A stretch of 64,000 nt of DNA from Massilia norwichensis (GCF_024753245.1 NZ_JANUGX010000004.1:209006-273005); one strand, 5' to 3'. Shown: positions 8,684 to 19,447, counted from the stretch's first letter. Numbers and translations are program-made. Notes: generated by a model not told the origin, from the letters alone.

Positions 8684-9468
8684 GTGCGCACCCACTCCAC
8701 GGCGGCACCAAGCAGTTCGCGCAGCAGCGGCTGCACCTGGCCTGCCAGGTCCGGGCGGTAGTCGAACGGCGCCGCCTCGTTCATGTACAGGCATTGGACC
8801 ATTTCGAGCTGGATCGCGTGCACGCCACCGGCCGGATTGCCGTAGAAGCGCGTGATGTGGCCGCCCTTGAAGCGGCCATTGAAGACGAAGGAGAACTGGT
8901 CCTGGGCCTGGGCCAGCTTGATCATGCTTCCCTCCAGGGCCAGCGAGCAGGACTTGCCGTCGGCGGTGCCGAAGTTCAGGTCCGGCAGGCGGCCTTCGAA
9001 AAAGCGCGGCACCTGCGAGGCAATCGAGTGCGCCTCCCACAGCACCACGCGGCCGTGCAGGGCCAGCAGGCGGTCCAGCTCCGCACGCAACTGCGCATGG
9101 TAGGGCCGCCAATACAGGTCCAGGCGGCGCCGGACCTCGGCCTCATCCGGCTCCATCCCCTCGCGATACAAGCGCTCGCGGCCGAAGGTGTCGACCGGGC
9201 ACAGGCCGGTCGTGTCCTGGCCCGGGTACAGGTTGGTGTTTTCGGGAGGACGGTTCAGGTCGATCAGGTAGCGCGACCAGCGCGCCGACAGCATCGACGC
9301 CCCCATCTCTTCGGCGAAGCCATACAGCTCGGGCAGGTGCCAGTCGGTGTCGGCACGTGCCGCCGCGCAGGGCATCAAATTTGCGGCCACGTCGTCGGGA
9401 ATGTCGGTGCCGGCGTGGGGCATCGATATCAGCAGCGGCAGCTTGCCCGCCTTGAACCTGAAATCCAT
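8680..9468 (-). CDS. hutG: N-formylglutamate deformylase
   Basis: HutG hydrolyses N-formyl-L-glutamate to L-glutamate and formate, completing the five-step route. The 262-residue protein begins with the family pattern LPLLISMPHAGTDIPD and contains DLNRPPENTNLYPGQ and LWEAHSIASQVPRFFEG, conserved in N-formylglutamate amidohydrolases. Length and motifs match the family throughout. The ATG is preceded by an AGGAGAC box. The gene lies 33 bp downstream of hutH and is coupled to hutF. Confidence 0.95.
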   Translation of the reverse strand: MDFRFKAGKLPLLISMPHAGTDIPDDVAANLMPCAAARADTDWHLPELYGFAEEMGASMLSARWSRYLIDLNRPPENTNLYPGQDTTGLCPVDTFGRERLYREGMEPDEAEVRRRLDLYWRPYHAQLRAELDRLLALHGRVVLWEAHSIASQVPRFFEGRLPDLNFGTADGKSCSLALEGSMIKLAQAQDQFSFVFNGRFKGGHITRFYGNPAGGVHAIQLEMVQCLYMNEAAPFDYRPDLAGQVQPLLRELLGAAVEWVRT

Positions 9469-9501
9469 CGTGTCTCCTGTGTGCAGAGATTAAGGATGCA
9501 A

Positions 9502-11052
9502 TTACGGATGCAACACGGCGAACAGTTCCCGGCACGAAGCGGACAGCTCGCCGTTCATCACCATCGTCTTGGCAGCCTCGATGTCGGGCGCGAAGAAGCG
9601 GTCTTCGTCAAAGGCCGCCACGCGCGCGCGCAGCTGGGCGTGCACGTGCTCCAGGTGGCTTGAACTGGTCAGCGGACGGTGGAATTCGATCCCCTGCGCC
9701 GCCGCCAGCAGTTCGATCCCGACGATGACACCCGTATTGTGCGCCATCTGGTCGAGACGGCGCGCCGCGAAGGTGGCCATGCTGACGTGGTCTTCCTGGT
9801 TGGCCGAGGTCGGCAGGCTGTCGACGCTGGCCGGGTGCGCCAGCGACTTGTTTTCCGAGGCCAGCGCGGCGGCGGTCACGTGGGCGATCATGAAGCCCGA
9901 ATTCACGCCCGGCTCCTTGACCAGGAAGGGCGGCAGCCCGGACAGCGTGGCATCGATCAGCAGCGCGATGCGGCGCTCGGCCAGCGCGCCGATCTCGGCG
10001 ATGGCCAAGGCCAGGGTGTCGGCCGCGAAGGCGACCGGCTCGGCATGGAAATTCCCGCCCGAGACGATCGTGGCGCCGCCGCTGGCGTCCGCATCGGGAA
10101 AGATCAGGGGGTTGTCGGTCACGGCATTCGATTCGATCAGCAGCGTGCGCCCGGCCTGGGCGATCAGGTCCATCACAGCGCCCATCACCTGCGGCTGGCA
10201 GCGCAGGCTGTAGGGGTCCTGCACGCGCTCGTCGCCGACCAGGTGCGAAGCGCGGATCGCGCTGCCCGCCACCAGCTCGCGGTAGATCTTCGCCGCCGCG
10301 ATCTGGCCCGGCTGGCCGCGCACCGCGTGCACACGCGGGTCGAAAGGCGCATCGCTGCCGCGCGCGGCGTCCAGCGACATGCTGCCTGCCACCATCGCCC
10401 CTTCCAGCAGGCGCTCGGCCATGAACAGGCCGTGCAGGGCCAGCGCGGTCGAGACCTGGGTGCCGTTGATCAGCGCCAGTCCCTCCTTTGCCGCCAGCGT
10501 CACCGGTGCGATGCCGGCCGCGTCGAGCGCCGCGCGGGCCTCCATGATCTCGCCCTTCATGCGCACCGGGCCGATGCCCAGCATCGCCAGGGTCATGTGG
10601 GCCAGCGGCGCCAGGTCGCCGGACGCGCCAACCGAGCCCTGGGCCGGAATCGCCGGCATGATGCCGGCGTTGTACAGGGCGATGAGCGTATCCACGATCA
10701 GCGGGCGCACGCCAGAAAAGCCGCGCGCCAGGCTGCCGATCTTGGTCAGCAGGATCAGCCGCACGACGTGGTCAGGCAGCAGCTCGCCGGTGCCCACCGC
10801 ATGCGACAGGATCAGGTTCTGCTGCAGCTGCTCAAGCTGGGCCTGCGGGATGTGGCGCTTGGCCAGGATGCCAAAGCCGGTGTTGATGCCGTACGCCGGA
10901 TCGCCCTTGGCGACGATGGCCTGCACGGTGGCGGCCGAGGCTTCGATGGCTGCGTAGGCGGCGGGTGCCAGCGCAATGCGGCCGGCGGACTGCCAGACGG
11001 CGCGCAGGTCGTTCAGGGTAAGGGCGCCGGGTTCTAGAGTCAGGTGGTTCAT
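9502..11052 (-). CDS. hutH: Histidine ammonia-lyase
   Basis: HutH deaminates L-histidine to trans-urocanate. The 516-residue protein carries the MIO prosthetic-group triad Ala143-Ser144-Gly145 within [15 protein letters not shown]. Further family features are the N-terminal YGINTGFG loop and the C-terminal [10 protein letters not shown] motif. It is full length and lies 5 bp downstream of hutU in the operon, which implies co-transcription. The cyclising ASG triad needs no cofactor gene. Confidence 0.97.
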   Translation of the reverse strand: MNHLTLEPGALTLNDLRAVWQSAGRIALAPAAYAAIEASAATVQAIVAKGDPAYGINTGFGILAKRHIPQAQLEQLQQNLILSHAVGTGELLPDHVVRLILLTKIGSLARGFSGVRPLIVDTLIALYNAGIMPAIPAQGSVGASGDLAPLAHMTLAMLGIGPVRMKGEIMEARAALDAAGIAPVTLAAKEGLALINGTQVSTALALHGLFMAERLLEGAMVAGSMSLDAARGSDAPFDPRVHAVRGQPGQIAAAKIYRELVAGSAIRASHLVGDERVQDPYSLRCQPQVMGAVMDLIAQAGRTLLIESNAVTDNPLIFPDADASGGATIVSGGNFHAEPVAFAADTLALAIAEIGALAERRIALLIDATLSGLPPFLVKEPGVNSGFMIAHVTAAALASENKSLAHPASVDSLPTSANQEDHVSMATFAARRLDQMAHNTGVIVGIELLAAAQGIEFHRPLTSSSHLEHVHAQLRARVAAFDEDRFFAPDIEAAKTMVMNGELSASCRELFAVLHP

Positions 11053-11057
11053 GGTGC

Positions 11058-12776
<1,719 letters not shown>

Positions 12777-12801
12777 GGCAGGCTCCTTGGAATGTCAGGA
12801 A

Positions 12802-12830
12802 AGTCTAGGTTGTCTATACAACCTCGTCAA
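12802..12830 (-). promoter_or_regulatory. hut operon promoter with HutC-type operator in its spacer
   Basis: On the minus strand, TTGACG (12825-12830) and TAGACT (12802-12807) are separated by exactly 17 bp and make a good sigma70 promoter. The palindrome AGGTTGTCTATACAACCT (12807-12824) fills the spacer. Its core TTGTNTATACAA resembles known HutC sites (TGTATNTACA-like). A bound repressor would block both hexamers. The predicted transcript starts about 18 bases before hutU. The promoter and palindrome are seen directly; HutC as the ligand is inference from family knowledge and the hutC gene at 16.6 kb. Confidence 0.78.
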
Positions 12831-12851
12831 GCCCTCCGCTTCGCCGGTTTG

Positions 12852-14522
12852 TTACTTCTTCTGGTAGACCTGGCGGCCAGCGACCCAGGTTTCCAGCACG
12901 GTGGTTTTATAGATGTCGTAGGGCGACATCTTGAACAGGTCGCGGTCGATCACGATGAAGTCGGCGTACTTGCCGGCTTCGAGCGAGCCCAGCGTCTTTT
13001 CCTGGTGGCCGGCATACGCGGCATCCAGCGTGAAGCAGCGGAAGGCTTCCTTCAGCGACATCTCCTGCTCCGGATACCAGCCGGCGATCGGCTGGCCGGT
13101 GTGGTCCTGGCGGGTGACGGCGGCGTGGATGCCGAAGAAGGGATTCGGCGCCTCGACCGGGAAGTCGGAGCCGCAGGCGATGCGCGAGCCCTGCGCCAGG
13201 AAACTGCGCCAGGCGTAGGCGCCCTTCATGCGCTCCGCACCGATGCGGGTCTCGGCCATGTTCTTGTCCGAGGTCGCGTGGGTCGGCTGCATCGACGGGA
13301 TGATGCCGATGCGCTTGAAGCGCGGGATGTCGGTCAGGGTCACGACCTGGGCGTGCTCGATGCGGTGGCGCTTGTCCAGCGCTTTATTCGCCGGGATCTC
13401 TTTGGCGAAGGTGTCGAGGATCTGCTTGTTGCCGGCGTCGCCGATCGCGTGCACGTTCACCTGGTAGCCCTTGCGGATGGCCTTGGTGATCATCGCGTCG
13501 ATCTCCTTGTTCGTGTGGAACAGCAGGCCGTGCGAATGCGGATCGTCGCTGTAGGGCGCCAGCAGGGCCGCACCGCGGCTGCCCAGGGCGCCATCGGCAT
13601 ACAGCTTCACGGCGCGCAGCGCGTACATGTCCTTGCCATAGCTGTTCAGCGGACCATTTTTTGCCAACTGGTCAAAATCCGGGCCGGTGCCGCCGATCAT
13701 CGCGTAGATGCGTGCGGTCAGCTTGCCGTGGTCGGCGTAGTCGCGGTACAGCTTGTCCTCGCCGGCGGTGATGCCGGCATCGTGCACGGCGGTCAAGCCC
13801 ACGCTGGCCATGTTCTGCAGCGCCTGGTCCAGCATCACGCGGCCTTCCTGCTCGCTCTGCTGCGGCAGCACTTTCGTCACCAGGGCCTGCGCCGCATCGA
13901 CCAGCACGCCGGTGGCGACGCCGTTCTCGTCGCGCACGATCTTGCCGCCGACCGGGTCCGGGGTCGCATTCGTGATACCGGCCAGCGCCAGCACGCGGCT
14001 GTTGGCCCAGCCGGCGTGGCCGTCGACGCGCTCGAGCCAGACCGGACGATCGGCCACGGCGCTATCGAGTTCCTTCGCGGTCGGGAAGCGGCCCAGCTTC
14101 CAGATCTCCTGGTTCCAGCCGCGCCCGCGCAGCCAGGCCTGTTGCGGATTGGGGCGCGCGTAGTCGGCGATGGACTTCAGGGCGCCCTCCAGCGAGGTCG
14201 AGGTGGAGAGGTCGAGCTGGGTCAGCATCGCGCCCAGGCCGAACACGTGGCCGTGGGCGTCGATCAGGCCCGGCAGCACCGTGCGCCCCTGGAGGTCGAC
14301 GTGCTTCGCGTTCGGCGCCTTGGCCGCCACGTCCCTGGCCGCCCCCACTGCGATGATCCTGCCCTGGTCGTCGAAGGCCATCGATGCGAACTGGACCACG
14401 TCACCCTTGGCGTTGAGCGTGTAGCCGTTGGCGTTGTCGATCACGGTGTCGGCATGGGCCGCGGCCAGGACGCCGCCGGCAATAAGTGCGAACAGGGCGG
14501 ACTGCAGGGGTTTCAGGCGCAT
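12852..14522 (-). CDS. Exported YtcJ-like metal-dependent amidohydrolase
   Basis: This 556-residue amidohydrolase-family-3 protein has an N-terminal signal peptide ending near AAAHA. The metal-binding elements are present: LPGLIDAHGHVFGLG, KLYADGALGSRGA, VNVHAIGDAGN, RIEHAQ and GSDFPVEAPNP. Periplasmic or lipid-associated location is predicted. The substrate is unknown; the family includes N-substituted formamide deformylases. The start at 14522 is supported by GGAGAG just upstream; a longer version would begin before the promoter. It is transcribed toward hutU and ends 75 bp before it, but the hut promoter in that gap suggests separate control. A role in imidazole metabolism cannot be claimed. 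Confidence 0.87.
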   Translation of the reverse strand: MRLKPLQSALFALIAGGVLAAAHADTVIDNANGYTLNAKGDVVQFASMAFDDQGRIIAVGAARDVAAKAPNAKHVDLQGRTVLPGLIDAHGHVFGLGAMLTQLDLSTSTSLEGALKSIADYARPNPQQAWLRGRGWNQEIWKLGRFPTAKELDSAVADRPVWLERVDGHAGWANSRVLALAGITNATPDPVGGKIVRDENGVATGVLVDAAQALVTKVLPQQSEQEGRVMLDQALQNMASVGLTAVHDAGITAGEDKLYRDYADHGKLTARIYAMIGGTGPDFDQLAKNGPLNSYGKDMYALRAVKLYADGALGSRGAALLAPYSDDPHSHGLLFHTNKEIDAMITKAIRKGYQVNVHAIGDAGNKQILDTFAKEIPANKALDKRHRIEHAQVVTLTDIPRFKRIGIIPSMQPTHATSDKNMAETRIGAERMKGAYAWRSFLAQGSRIACGSDFPVEAPNPFFGIHAAVTRQDHTGQPIAGWYPEQEMSLKEAFRCFTLDAAYAGHQEKTLGSLEAGKYADFIVIDRDLFKMSPYDIYKTTVLETWVAGRQVYQKK

Positions 14523-14554
14523 CGAGGGCTCTCCAATATTCTTTAAAGAAGCAG

Positions 14555-14582
14555 AGTGTATAGAAAATTGCGCAACGGTCAA
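14555..14582 (-). promoter_or_regulatory. Predicted promoter of the amidohydrolase gene
   Basis: On the minus strand TTGACC (14577-14582) and TACACT (14555-14560) are separated by 16 bp. A start about 7 bases downstream would leave a leader of some 25 bases containing GGAGAG. The promoter lies only 8 bp from the left end of the RAYT element. Confidence 0.5.
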
Positions 14583-14590
14583 TCTGCATC

Positions 14591-14617
14591 AAACCGGGGT
14601 CAGAGCCCGATTTTTGG
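14591..14617 (+). repeat. Left inverted repeat of the RAYT element
   Basis: It starts AAACCGGGGTCAGAGCCC and ends TTTTTGG. It pairs with 15397-15423 on the other side of the transposase gene with one mismatch. Confidence 0.8.
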
Positions 14618-14749
14618 CAATTACTCAGCAGAAGTCCTTGAACCTCAAGGAACAGGCATTCTCAACAGTCTTGCGTACGATTGATGCCGATTCGAGGTCC
14701 AGCGGCAGACACATCTACGATCATGCTTCGGTCAAATTCCGCCTTTACC

Positions 14750-15367
14750 ATGCCACGTCCTCGCCGCGTCATTTCCCCTTCGATCCCATTGCACCTTATC
14801 CAACGAGGCAATAATCGGGCGCCGTGCTTCCAAGTGCAGAATGACTACTTGATTTACCTCGACATGCTGCGCGAATGCGCGTTCGACGCTGGTTGTGCTT
14901 TACATGCGTATGTACTCATGAGCAACCATGTCCATCTCCTTCTCTCGCCGGACACGGCCGACAGTGCGAGCACGATGATGCAACGGCTGGGCCAACGCTA
15001 TGTGCAATATTTCAATCGCCGGCATGTCCGCACGGGCACCTTATGGGAAGGCCGCTTTCGCTCGAGTCCGATACTGGATGAGCGCTATTTCCTGATCTGC
15101 CAACGCTACATTGAACTCAATCCCGTGCGAGCAAATATGGTGGATACGCCTGCTGACTATCCATGGTCCAGTTACAGAACGAATGCTTTCGGCCAGGAGA
15201 GCCCCCTGATCACGCCGCATCCCGTGTATGCGAGCTTGGGCAGGACACTAGAGATACGCCGTGCGGCATACCGCCATTTGTTCAGCGAAGTTTTATCGGA
15301 AGAATTGCTCGACGCAGTCAGGAGAGCTGGTAACAGCAACCGTCCGCTGGACCTTCAGCAAACCTGA
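14750..15367 (+). CDS. REP-associated tyrosine transposase (Y1/IS200-like)
   Basis: The 205-residue protein begins MPRPRRVISPSIPLHLIQRG, the usual RAYT start. It carries the HUH metal-binding motif in YVLMSNHVHLLL, the GTLWEGRFRSS motif, and the catalytic-Tyr region RYIELNPVRANMV. It should nick single-stranded DNA at REP hairpins. RAYTs are usually domesticated and immobile or nearly so; their cellular role is unsettled. Here it is intact and flanked by inverted repeats. The ATG at 14750 is chosen because homologous proteins start there; upstream in-frame ATGs exist without a clear ribosome binding site. Confidence 0.88.
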   Translation: MPRPRRVISPSIPLHLIQRGNNRAPCFQVQNDYLIYLDMLRECAFDAGCALHAYVLMSNHVHLLLSPDTADSASTMMQRLGQRYVQYFNRRHVRTGTLWEGRFRSSPILDERYFLICQRYIELNPVRANMVDTPADYPWSSYRTNAFGQESPLITPHPVYASLGRTLEIRRAAYRHLFSEVLSEELLDAVRRAGNSNRPLDLQQT

Positions 15368-15396
15368 ACTAACAGGTTCTGGCCGTAGAGACATTT

Positions 15397-15423
15397 CCAA
15401 AAACCGGGCTCTGACCCCGGTTT
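15397..15423 (-). repeat. Right inverted repeat of the RAYT element
   Basis: Reverse complement of 14591-14617 with one mismatch. Its last bases are part of the ada stop codon (15422-15424), so it forms the 3' boundary of ada and may also terminate transcription from either side. Confidence 0.8.
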
Positions 15424-16483
15424 AGCTTTTATCAAGCTCTCGTTCGAGCAGCGCCCGCTTGCGCTCGACACCCCAGCGGTAGCCCGAGATCGACCCATCG
15501 TTGCGCACCACGCGGTGGCAGGGCACGGCGATCGCCACCGGGTTGGCGGCGCAGGCGCCGGCCACCGCGCGCGCGCCCTGCGGCATGCCGAGCTGCGCGG
15601 CGAGTTCCGCATAGCCCACCGTGCGGCCGGCCGGGATGCTGCGCAGCGCCTGCCACACGCGCTGCTGGAAGGCAGTGCCGCGCAGGTCGAGCGGCAGGTC
15701 CAGGCCGATGCGCGGCGCCTCGACGAAGGCCACCACCTGCGCCACCGTCGCTTCGAAGCCTGGCTCGGCGCCGACCAGTTCGGCCTTCGGGAAGCGGTCC
15801 TGCAGGTCGCGCACCAGCGCATCGGGATCGTCGCCGAGCAGGATCGAGCAGATGCCTTTATCCGTCGAAGCGACCAGCAGGGCCCCCAGCGAACAGGCCG
15901 CCACCGCAAAGCGAATGACTTCGCCGCCGCCGCCCGAGCGGTAACGCCCCGGCGTCATGCCCAGCACGCCCGGCGACGCCGCATAAAAGCGGCCGCTGGA
16001 ATTGAAGCCGGCGTCGTAGGCGGCCGCCGTGACGCTGGGCGCCTGCGCCAGTCCCTGTTTCAGACGCTCGGCGCGGCGCGCAGCCGCATAGGCCTTGGGC
16101 GTGATCCCGGTATGCGCCTTGAACACGCGGTGAAAGTGAAAGCGGCTCATGCCGCAGGCCTCGGCCAGGCTGGCCAGGTCGGGCGCCTCGACAGCCGTGT
16201 CGATCAGGCGGCAAGCCTGGGCGACGGCCGCCGCCTGGCGCTCGGCCAGCGGCGGCTGGTCCGGCTTGCAGCGCAGGCAGGGCCGGAAGCCGGCGTTTTC
16301 CGCATCGAGACGGGTCGCGTGAAAAGCGACGTTGGCGCGCCGGGCCCCGCGCGATGGGCATGATGGCTGGCAATACACGCCGGTCGTGCGCACCGAGTAA
16401 TAGAAGAGGCCATCGGCCTCGCGCAGGCGCGCCTGTACGGCGGCCCAGCGCTCGTCGTCGGTCCTGAAAGCCGGCTTGTCCAT
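15422..16483 (-). CDS. ada: Bifunctional Ada: phosphotriester methyltransferase/regulator and O6-methylguanine-DNA methyltransferase
   Basis: The 353-residue protein has the Ada zinc domain (GVYCQPSCPSR, then RPCLRCKP), with the first Cys as the phosphotriester methyl acceptor. An AraC-type helix-turn-helix pair follows at about residues 85-185, then a C-terminal methyltransferase domain with the acceptor Cys in AVPCHRVV. It repairs alkylated DNA and, once methylated, activates adaptive-response genes. GGGAGA lies 6 bases before the ATG at 16483; longer upstream starts lack support. It is divergent from hutC. Its stop codon is provided by the end of the RAYT inverted repeat, so the original 3' end may have been altered. 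Confidence 0.93.
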   Translation of the reverse strand: MDKPAFRTDDERWAAVQARLREADGLFYYSVRTTGVYCQPSCPSRGARRANVAFHATRLDAENAGFRPCLRCKPDQPPLAERQAAAVAQACRLIDTAVEAPDLASLAEACGMSRFHFHRVFKAHTGITPKAYAAARRAERLKQGLAQAPSVTAAAYDAGFNSSGRFYAASPGVLGMTPGRYRSGGGGEVIRFAVAACSLGALLVASTDKGICSILLGDDPDALVRDLQDRFPKAELVGAEPGFEATVAQVVAFVEAPRIGLDLPLDLRGTAFQQRVWQALRSIPAGRTVGYAELAAQLGMPQGARAVAGACAANPVAIAVPCHRVVRNDGSISGYRWGVERKRALLERELDKS

Positions 16484-16636
16484 GGTAGTCTCCCTATTCC
16501 ACATGTCGAATACGGCCATGCTAGCGGCCACCAAAGCGCGCGTCATCCCGGCTCTTGCTTTCAAATTGGCTGTGCCGGACAATCGCTCCGGACCGCCACC
16601 CGCCGCGGTCCGCCATCGTAAAGCAGGAGAACCAGC

Positions 16637-17353
16637 TTGGAACAGCACAGCGCACAGGACGCCACCCCGATTTTTCAGCGCATCAAGGATTACCTGGTCG
16701 GCGAGATCGCCTCCGGGCGCTGGAAGGAAGGCGACCTGGTGCCGTCCGAACAGGCGCTGGTGCGCCAGTTCGGCGTCTCGCGCATGACCGTCAACCGCGC
16801 CGTGCGCGAGCTGACCGCCGAACAGGTGCTGACGCGGCGCCAGGGTGCGGGCACCTTCGTCGCGCCGCAAAAGTACCAGGCGACGCTGGTCGAGATCCGC
16901 AACATCGCCGATGAAGTCCGCGCGCGCGGCCATGCCCACACCAGCCGCCCGCTGCTGCTGGAGGAAGCGCCTGCCGCCGAGGCGCTGGCCCTGCAGTTCG
17001 GGCTGGCGCCGGGCGCGCCGCTGTTCCACTCGGTGATCGTGCACCACGAGAACGGCCAGGCGATCCAGGTCGAGGACCGCTGGGTCAACCCGGCCTGCGC
17101 ACCGGCTTATCTGCAACAGGACTATACCCGCCTCACCCCGAACGAACACCTGATGGTGGCCGCGCCGCTGCAGGATGCCACGTACAGCATCGAAGCTCTG
17201 CCGGCACCGCGCGAAGTGGCCGAGATGCTGGCCATCGCGCCGGGCAGCGCCAGCCTGGTGCTGCGGCGCCGCACCACCTCCCAGGGCCGGGTGGCGACGG
17301 TGGCGACGATGTGGCATCCGGGCCATCTGTACAAGTTCACCGGCGCGCTGTGA
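16637..17353 (+). CDS. hutC: HutC-type GntR/UTRA transcriptional repressor
   Basis: The 238-residue regulator has an N-terminal GntR winged helix (about residues 10-75, with VPSEQALVRQFGVSRMTVNRA) and a C-terminal UTRA ligand domain starting EIRNIADEVRARGH. The combination and the motif NEHLMVAAPLQDATYSIEAL match HutC, the urocanate-responsive repressor of hut operons. It starts with TTG, supported by AGGAGA 6 bases upstream; the rare start could keep expression low. It lies 3.8 kb from the hut promoter, separated by the amidohydrolase, RAYT and ada genes, and is divergent from ada. No hut-type palindrome is seen before it, so autoregulation is not evident. Confidence 0.9.
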   Translation: MEQHSAQDATPIFQRIKDYLVGEIASGRWKEGDLVPSEQALVRQFGVSRMTVNRAVRELTAEQVLTRRQGAGTFVAPQKYQATLVEIRNIADEVRARGHAHTSRPLLLEEAPAAEALALQFGLAPGAPLFHSVIVHHENGQAIQVEDRWVNPACAPAYLQQDYTRLTPNEHLMVAAPLQDATYSIEALPAPREVAEMLAIAPGSASLVLRRRTTSQGRVATVATMWHPGHLYKFTGAL

Positions 17354-17564
17354 AGCAGCGCATTACAAGGCGTGGATGCAGGGCGTGCTAACGTGTTAAG
17401 ATTTTGTACAAAGCTTGCGAACACGTTTCAGGAAAATCGGTTATTATTCCCGCTAACCCCCGCCTGACACCCCCTTGCAGCTCTTCCACTATTGAATATT
17501 GCACACAGTGTCTCCACCATTGTGCGTGCAGGCGTTAATTGACCTACCTCTCACTGAGGAAAAC

Positions 17565-17891
17565 ATGAGCGAAAACATCAAACACATCAGCGATGCATCT
17601 TTCGAAACCGACGTGCTCAAATCCGAGCGCCCGGTCCTGGTCGACTTCTGGGCCGAGTGGTGCGGTCCTTGCAAGATGATCGCCCCGATCCTGGAAGAAG
17701 TCGCCAAAGAATACGACGGCAAAATCCAGATCGCGAAGATGGACGTCGATGCAAACCAGGCCGTGCCGGCCAAATTCGGCATCCGTGGCATCCCGACCCT
17801 GATCCTGTTCAAGAACGGCGTCGCAGCCGCGCAGAAGGTCGGCGCAATGGCAAAAGGCCAACTGACTGCTTTCATCGATAGCAACATCTGA
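17565..17891 (+). CDS. trxA: Thioredoxin 1
   Basis: This 108-residue thioredoxin has the active site WCGPC at residues 32-36 and the cis-Pro loop RGIPTLILF. It reduces cytosolic protein disulfides using thioredoxin reductase. The ATG at 17565 has GAGGA 5 bases upstream. The order trxA-rho is common in beta- and gammaproteobacteria. The sequence between hutC and trxA (17354-17564) is AT-richer and probably holds the trxA promoter, but no convincing hexamer pair was found. Confidence 0.97.
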   Translation: MSENIKHISDASFETDVLKSERPVLVDFWAEWCGPCKMIAPILEEVAKEYDGKIQIAKMDVDANQAVPAKFGIRGIPTLILFKNGVAAAQKVGAMAKGQLTAFIDSNI

Positions 17892-17901
17892 TACCATAGC
17901 C

Positions 17902-17927
17902 GGCGGCAGCGCGCCCGCACTGCCGCC
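17902..17927. other. GC-rich hairpin between trxA and rho
   Basis: GGCGGCAG pairs with CTGCCGCC across a 10-base loop just after the trxA stop codon. There is no U-tract, so it is at best a pause or processing site rather than a classical terminator. Confidence 0.35.
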
Positions 17928-18023
17928 ATTCCGGGAAGGCCATCGACCCCGATGCTTCTCATTTAATCAACCCACGTAGTTCCCTCCCCTACCTTTACTT
18001 TCCCGTCACGGGACACCCGACAC

Positions 18024-19286
18024 ATGCACTTATCTGAACTGAAGGCAATGCACGTCTCCGCCCTTCTGGAGATGGCGATCAGCCTCGATATCGACAACGC
18101 AGCCCGCCTGCGCAAACAAGAACTGATGTTCGCGATCCTCAAGAAGCGCGCGAAACAAGGCGAACAGATTTTCGGCGACGGCGCGCTCGAAGTGCTGCCT
18201 GACGGCTTCGGTTTCCTGCGTTCGCCGGATGCGAGCTACATGGCCTCGACCGACGACATCTATATCTCGCCGTCGCAGATCCGCCGCTTCAACCTGCATA
18301 CGGGTGACTCGATCGAAGGGGAAGTGCGTACGCCGAAGGATGGCGAGCGCTATTTTGCATTGGTGAAGGTGGACAAGGTCAACGGCGAATCGCCGGAAGC
18401 CTCGAAGCACCGCATCCTGTTCGAGAACCTGACGCCGCTGCACCCGCAAGTGCCGCTGCGCCTCGAACGCGACATGAACGGCGCCGAGAACATCACCGGC
18501 CGCATCGTCGACCTGATCTCGCCGATCGGCAAGGGCCAGCGCGGCCTGCTGGTGGCCTCGCCGAAGTCCGGCAAGTCGGTCATGCTGCAGCACATCGCCC
18601 ACGCGATCACCGCGAACCATCCGGACGTCACCCTGATCGTCCTGCTGATCGACGAACGTCCTGAAGAAGTGACCGAGATGCAGCGCTCGGTGCGCGGCGA
18701 AGTGGTCGCCTCGACCTTCGACGAACCGGCCACCCGCCACGTGCAGGTTGCCGAGATGGTGCTGGAAAAGGCCAAGCGCCTGGTCGAAATGAAGAAGGAT
18801 GTCGTGATCCTGCTGGACTCGATCACCCGTCTGGCGCGTGCCTACAACACCGTGATCCCGGCCTCGGGCAAGGTCCTGACCGGCGGTGTCGACGCCAACG
18901 CGCTGCAGCGTCCTAAGCGTTTCTTCGGCGCCGCCCGTAACGTCGAAGAAGGCGGTTCGCTGACCATCGTCGCCACCGCGCTGATCGAAACCGGCTCGCG
19001 CATGGACGACGTGATCTACGAAGAATTCAAGGGTACCGGCAACATGGAGGTGCACCTGGAGCGCCGCCTGGCCGAGAAGCGCGTCTACCCGGCAATCAAC
19101 CTGAACAAGTCGGGCACCCGCCGCGAAGAACTGCTGATCAAGCCGGACCAGCTGCAAAAAATCTGGATTCTGCGCAAGCTGCTGTACTCGATGGACGAGA
19201 TCGAGGCGATGGAGTTCATCCTCGACAAGATGCGCGCAACGAAGAACAACGTCGAGTTCTTCGATCTGATGCGCCGCGGCGGCTGA
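18024..19286 (+). CDS. rho: Transcription termination factor Rho
   Basis: This 420-residue hexameric RNA-dependent ATPase has the Rho N-terminal domain and cold-shock-like RNA-binding domain at residues 1-125 (GFGFLRS is the RNP1-like segment). The ATPase core has a Walker A at about residues 179-186 (SPKSGKSV) and Walker B in [11 protein letters not shown]. The Q- and R-loop region [20 protein letters not shown] is intact. It is full length and standard. A long imperfect palindrome and then a strong intrinsic terminator follow the stop codon. Confidence 0.98.
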   Translation: MHLSELKAMHVSALLEMAISLDIDNAARLRKQELMFAILKKRAKQGEQIFGDGALEVLPDGFGFLRSPDASYMASTDDIYISPSQIRRFNLHTGDSIEGEVRTPKDGERYFALVKVDKVNGESPEASKHRILFENLTPLHPQVPLRLERDMNGAENITGRIVDLISPIGKGQRGLLVASPKSGKSVMLQHIAHAITANHPDVTLIVLLIDERPEEVTEMQRSVRGEVVASTFDEPATRHVQVAEMVLEKAKRLVEMKKDVVILLDSITRLARAYNTVIPASGKVLTGGVDANALQRPKRFFGAARNVEEGGSLTIVATALIETGSRMDDVIYEEFKGTGNMEVHLERRLAEKRVYPAINLNKSGTRREELLIKPDQLQKIWILRKLLYSMDEIEAMEFILDKMRATKNNVEFFDLMRRGG

Positions 19287-19299
19287 TCCCGGTCGCCCC

Positions 19300-19386
19300 T
19301 AACAGAACCTCCATGGCGGCGTTGCATCGTCTCGCCGTACTAGCGTACTGTCTTCGACGATGCGCCTTGCCCTGGAGGCTCTGTTA
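19300..19386. repeat. Long imperfect palindrome downstream of rho
   Basis: The 87-bp stretch begins TAACAGAACCTCCA and ends TGGAGGCTCTGTTA. The two halves pair over most of their length around the centre GTACTAGCGTAC, with the paired elements GCATCGTC and GACGATGC. It looks like a large REP-like dispersed element rather than a simple terminator, since a separate terminator lies 30 bp further on. No second copy is present in this window. Confidence 0.65.
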
Positions 19387-19415
19387 GACGCTCCTGATAA
19401 TGACGGGATCCATGG

Positions 19416-19447
19416 AAAAGGCGAGCAGTGCTCGCCTTTTCTGTTTT
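19416..19447 (+). terminator. Intrinsic terminator of rho
   Basis: AAAAGGCGAGC and GCTCGCCTTTT form an 11-bp stem with the loop AGT, followed by CTGTTTT. This is a strong rho-independent terminator and would also work in the other direction. Confidence 0.85.

Larger units (their letters stand above)
14591..15423. mobile_element. REP/RAYT element bounded by 27-bp inverted repeats
   Basis: Positions 14591-14617 and 15397-15423 are reverse complements with a single mismatch over 27 bases. They contain the core GGGGTCAGAGCCC, a motif often found beside Y1-type transposase genes. The 833-bp unit encloses one intact gene for a REP-associated tyrosine transposase. The right end coincides with the stop codon of the convergent ada gene. 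No target-site duplication is obvious. Whether the unit moves as a whole or the repeats are substrate sites is inference. Confidence 0.72.

Noticed and set aside
14523..14590. A second HutC operator in front of the amidohydrolase
   Set aside because: The sequence has TGTATAG but not the TTGTNTATACAA palindrome; only an ordinary promoter is supported.
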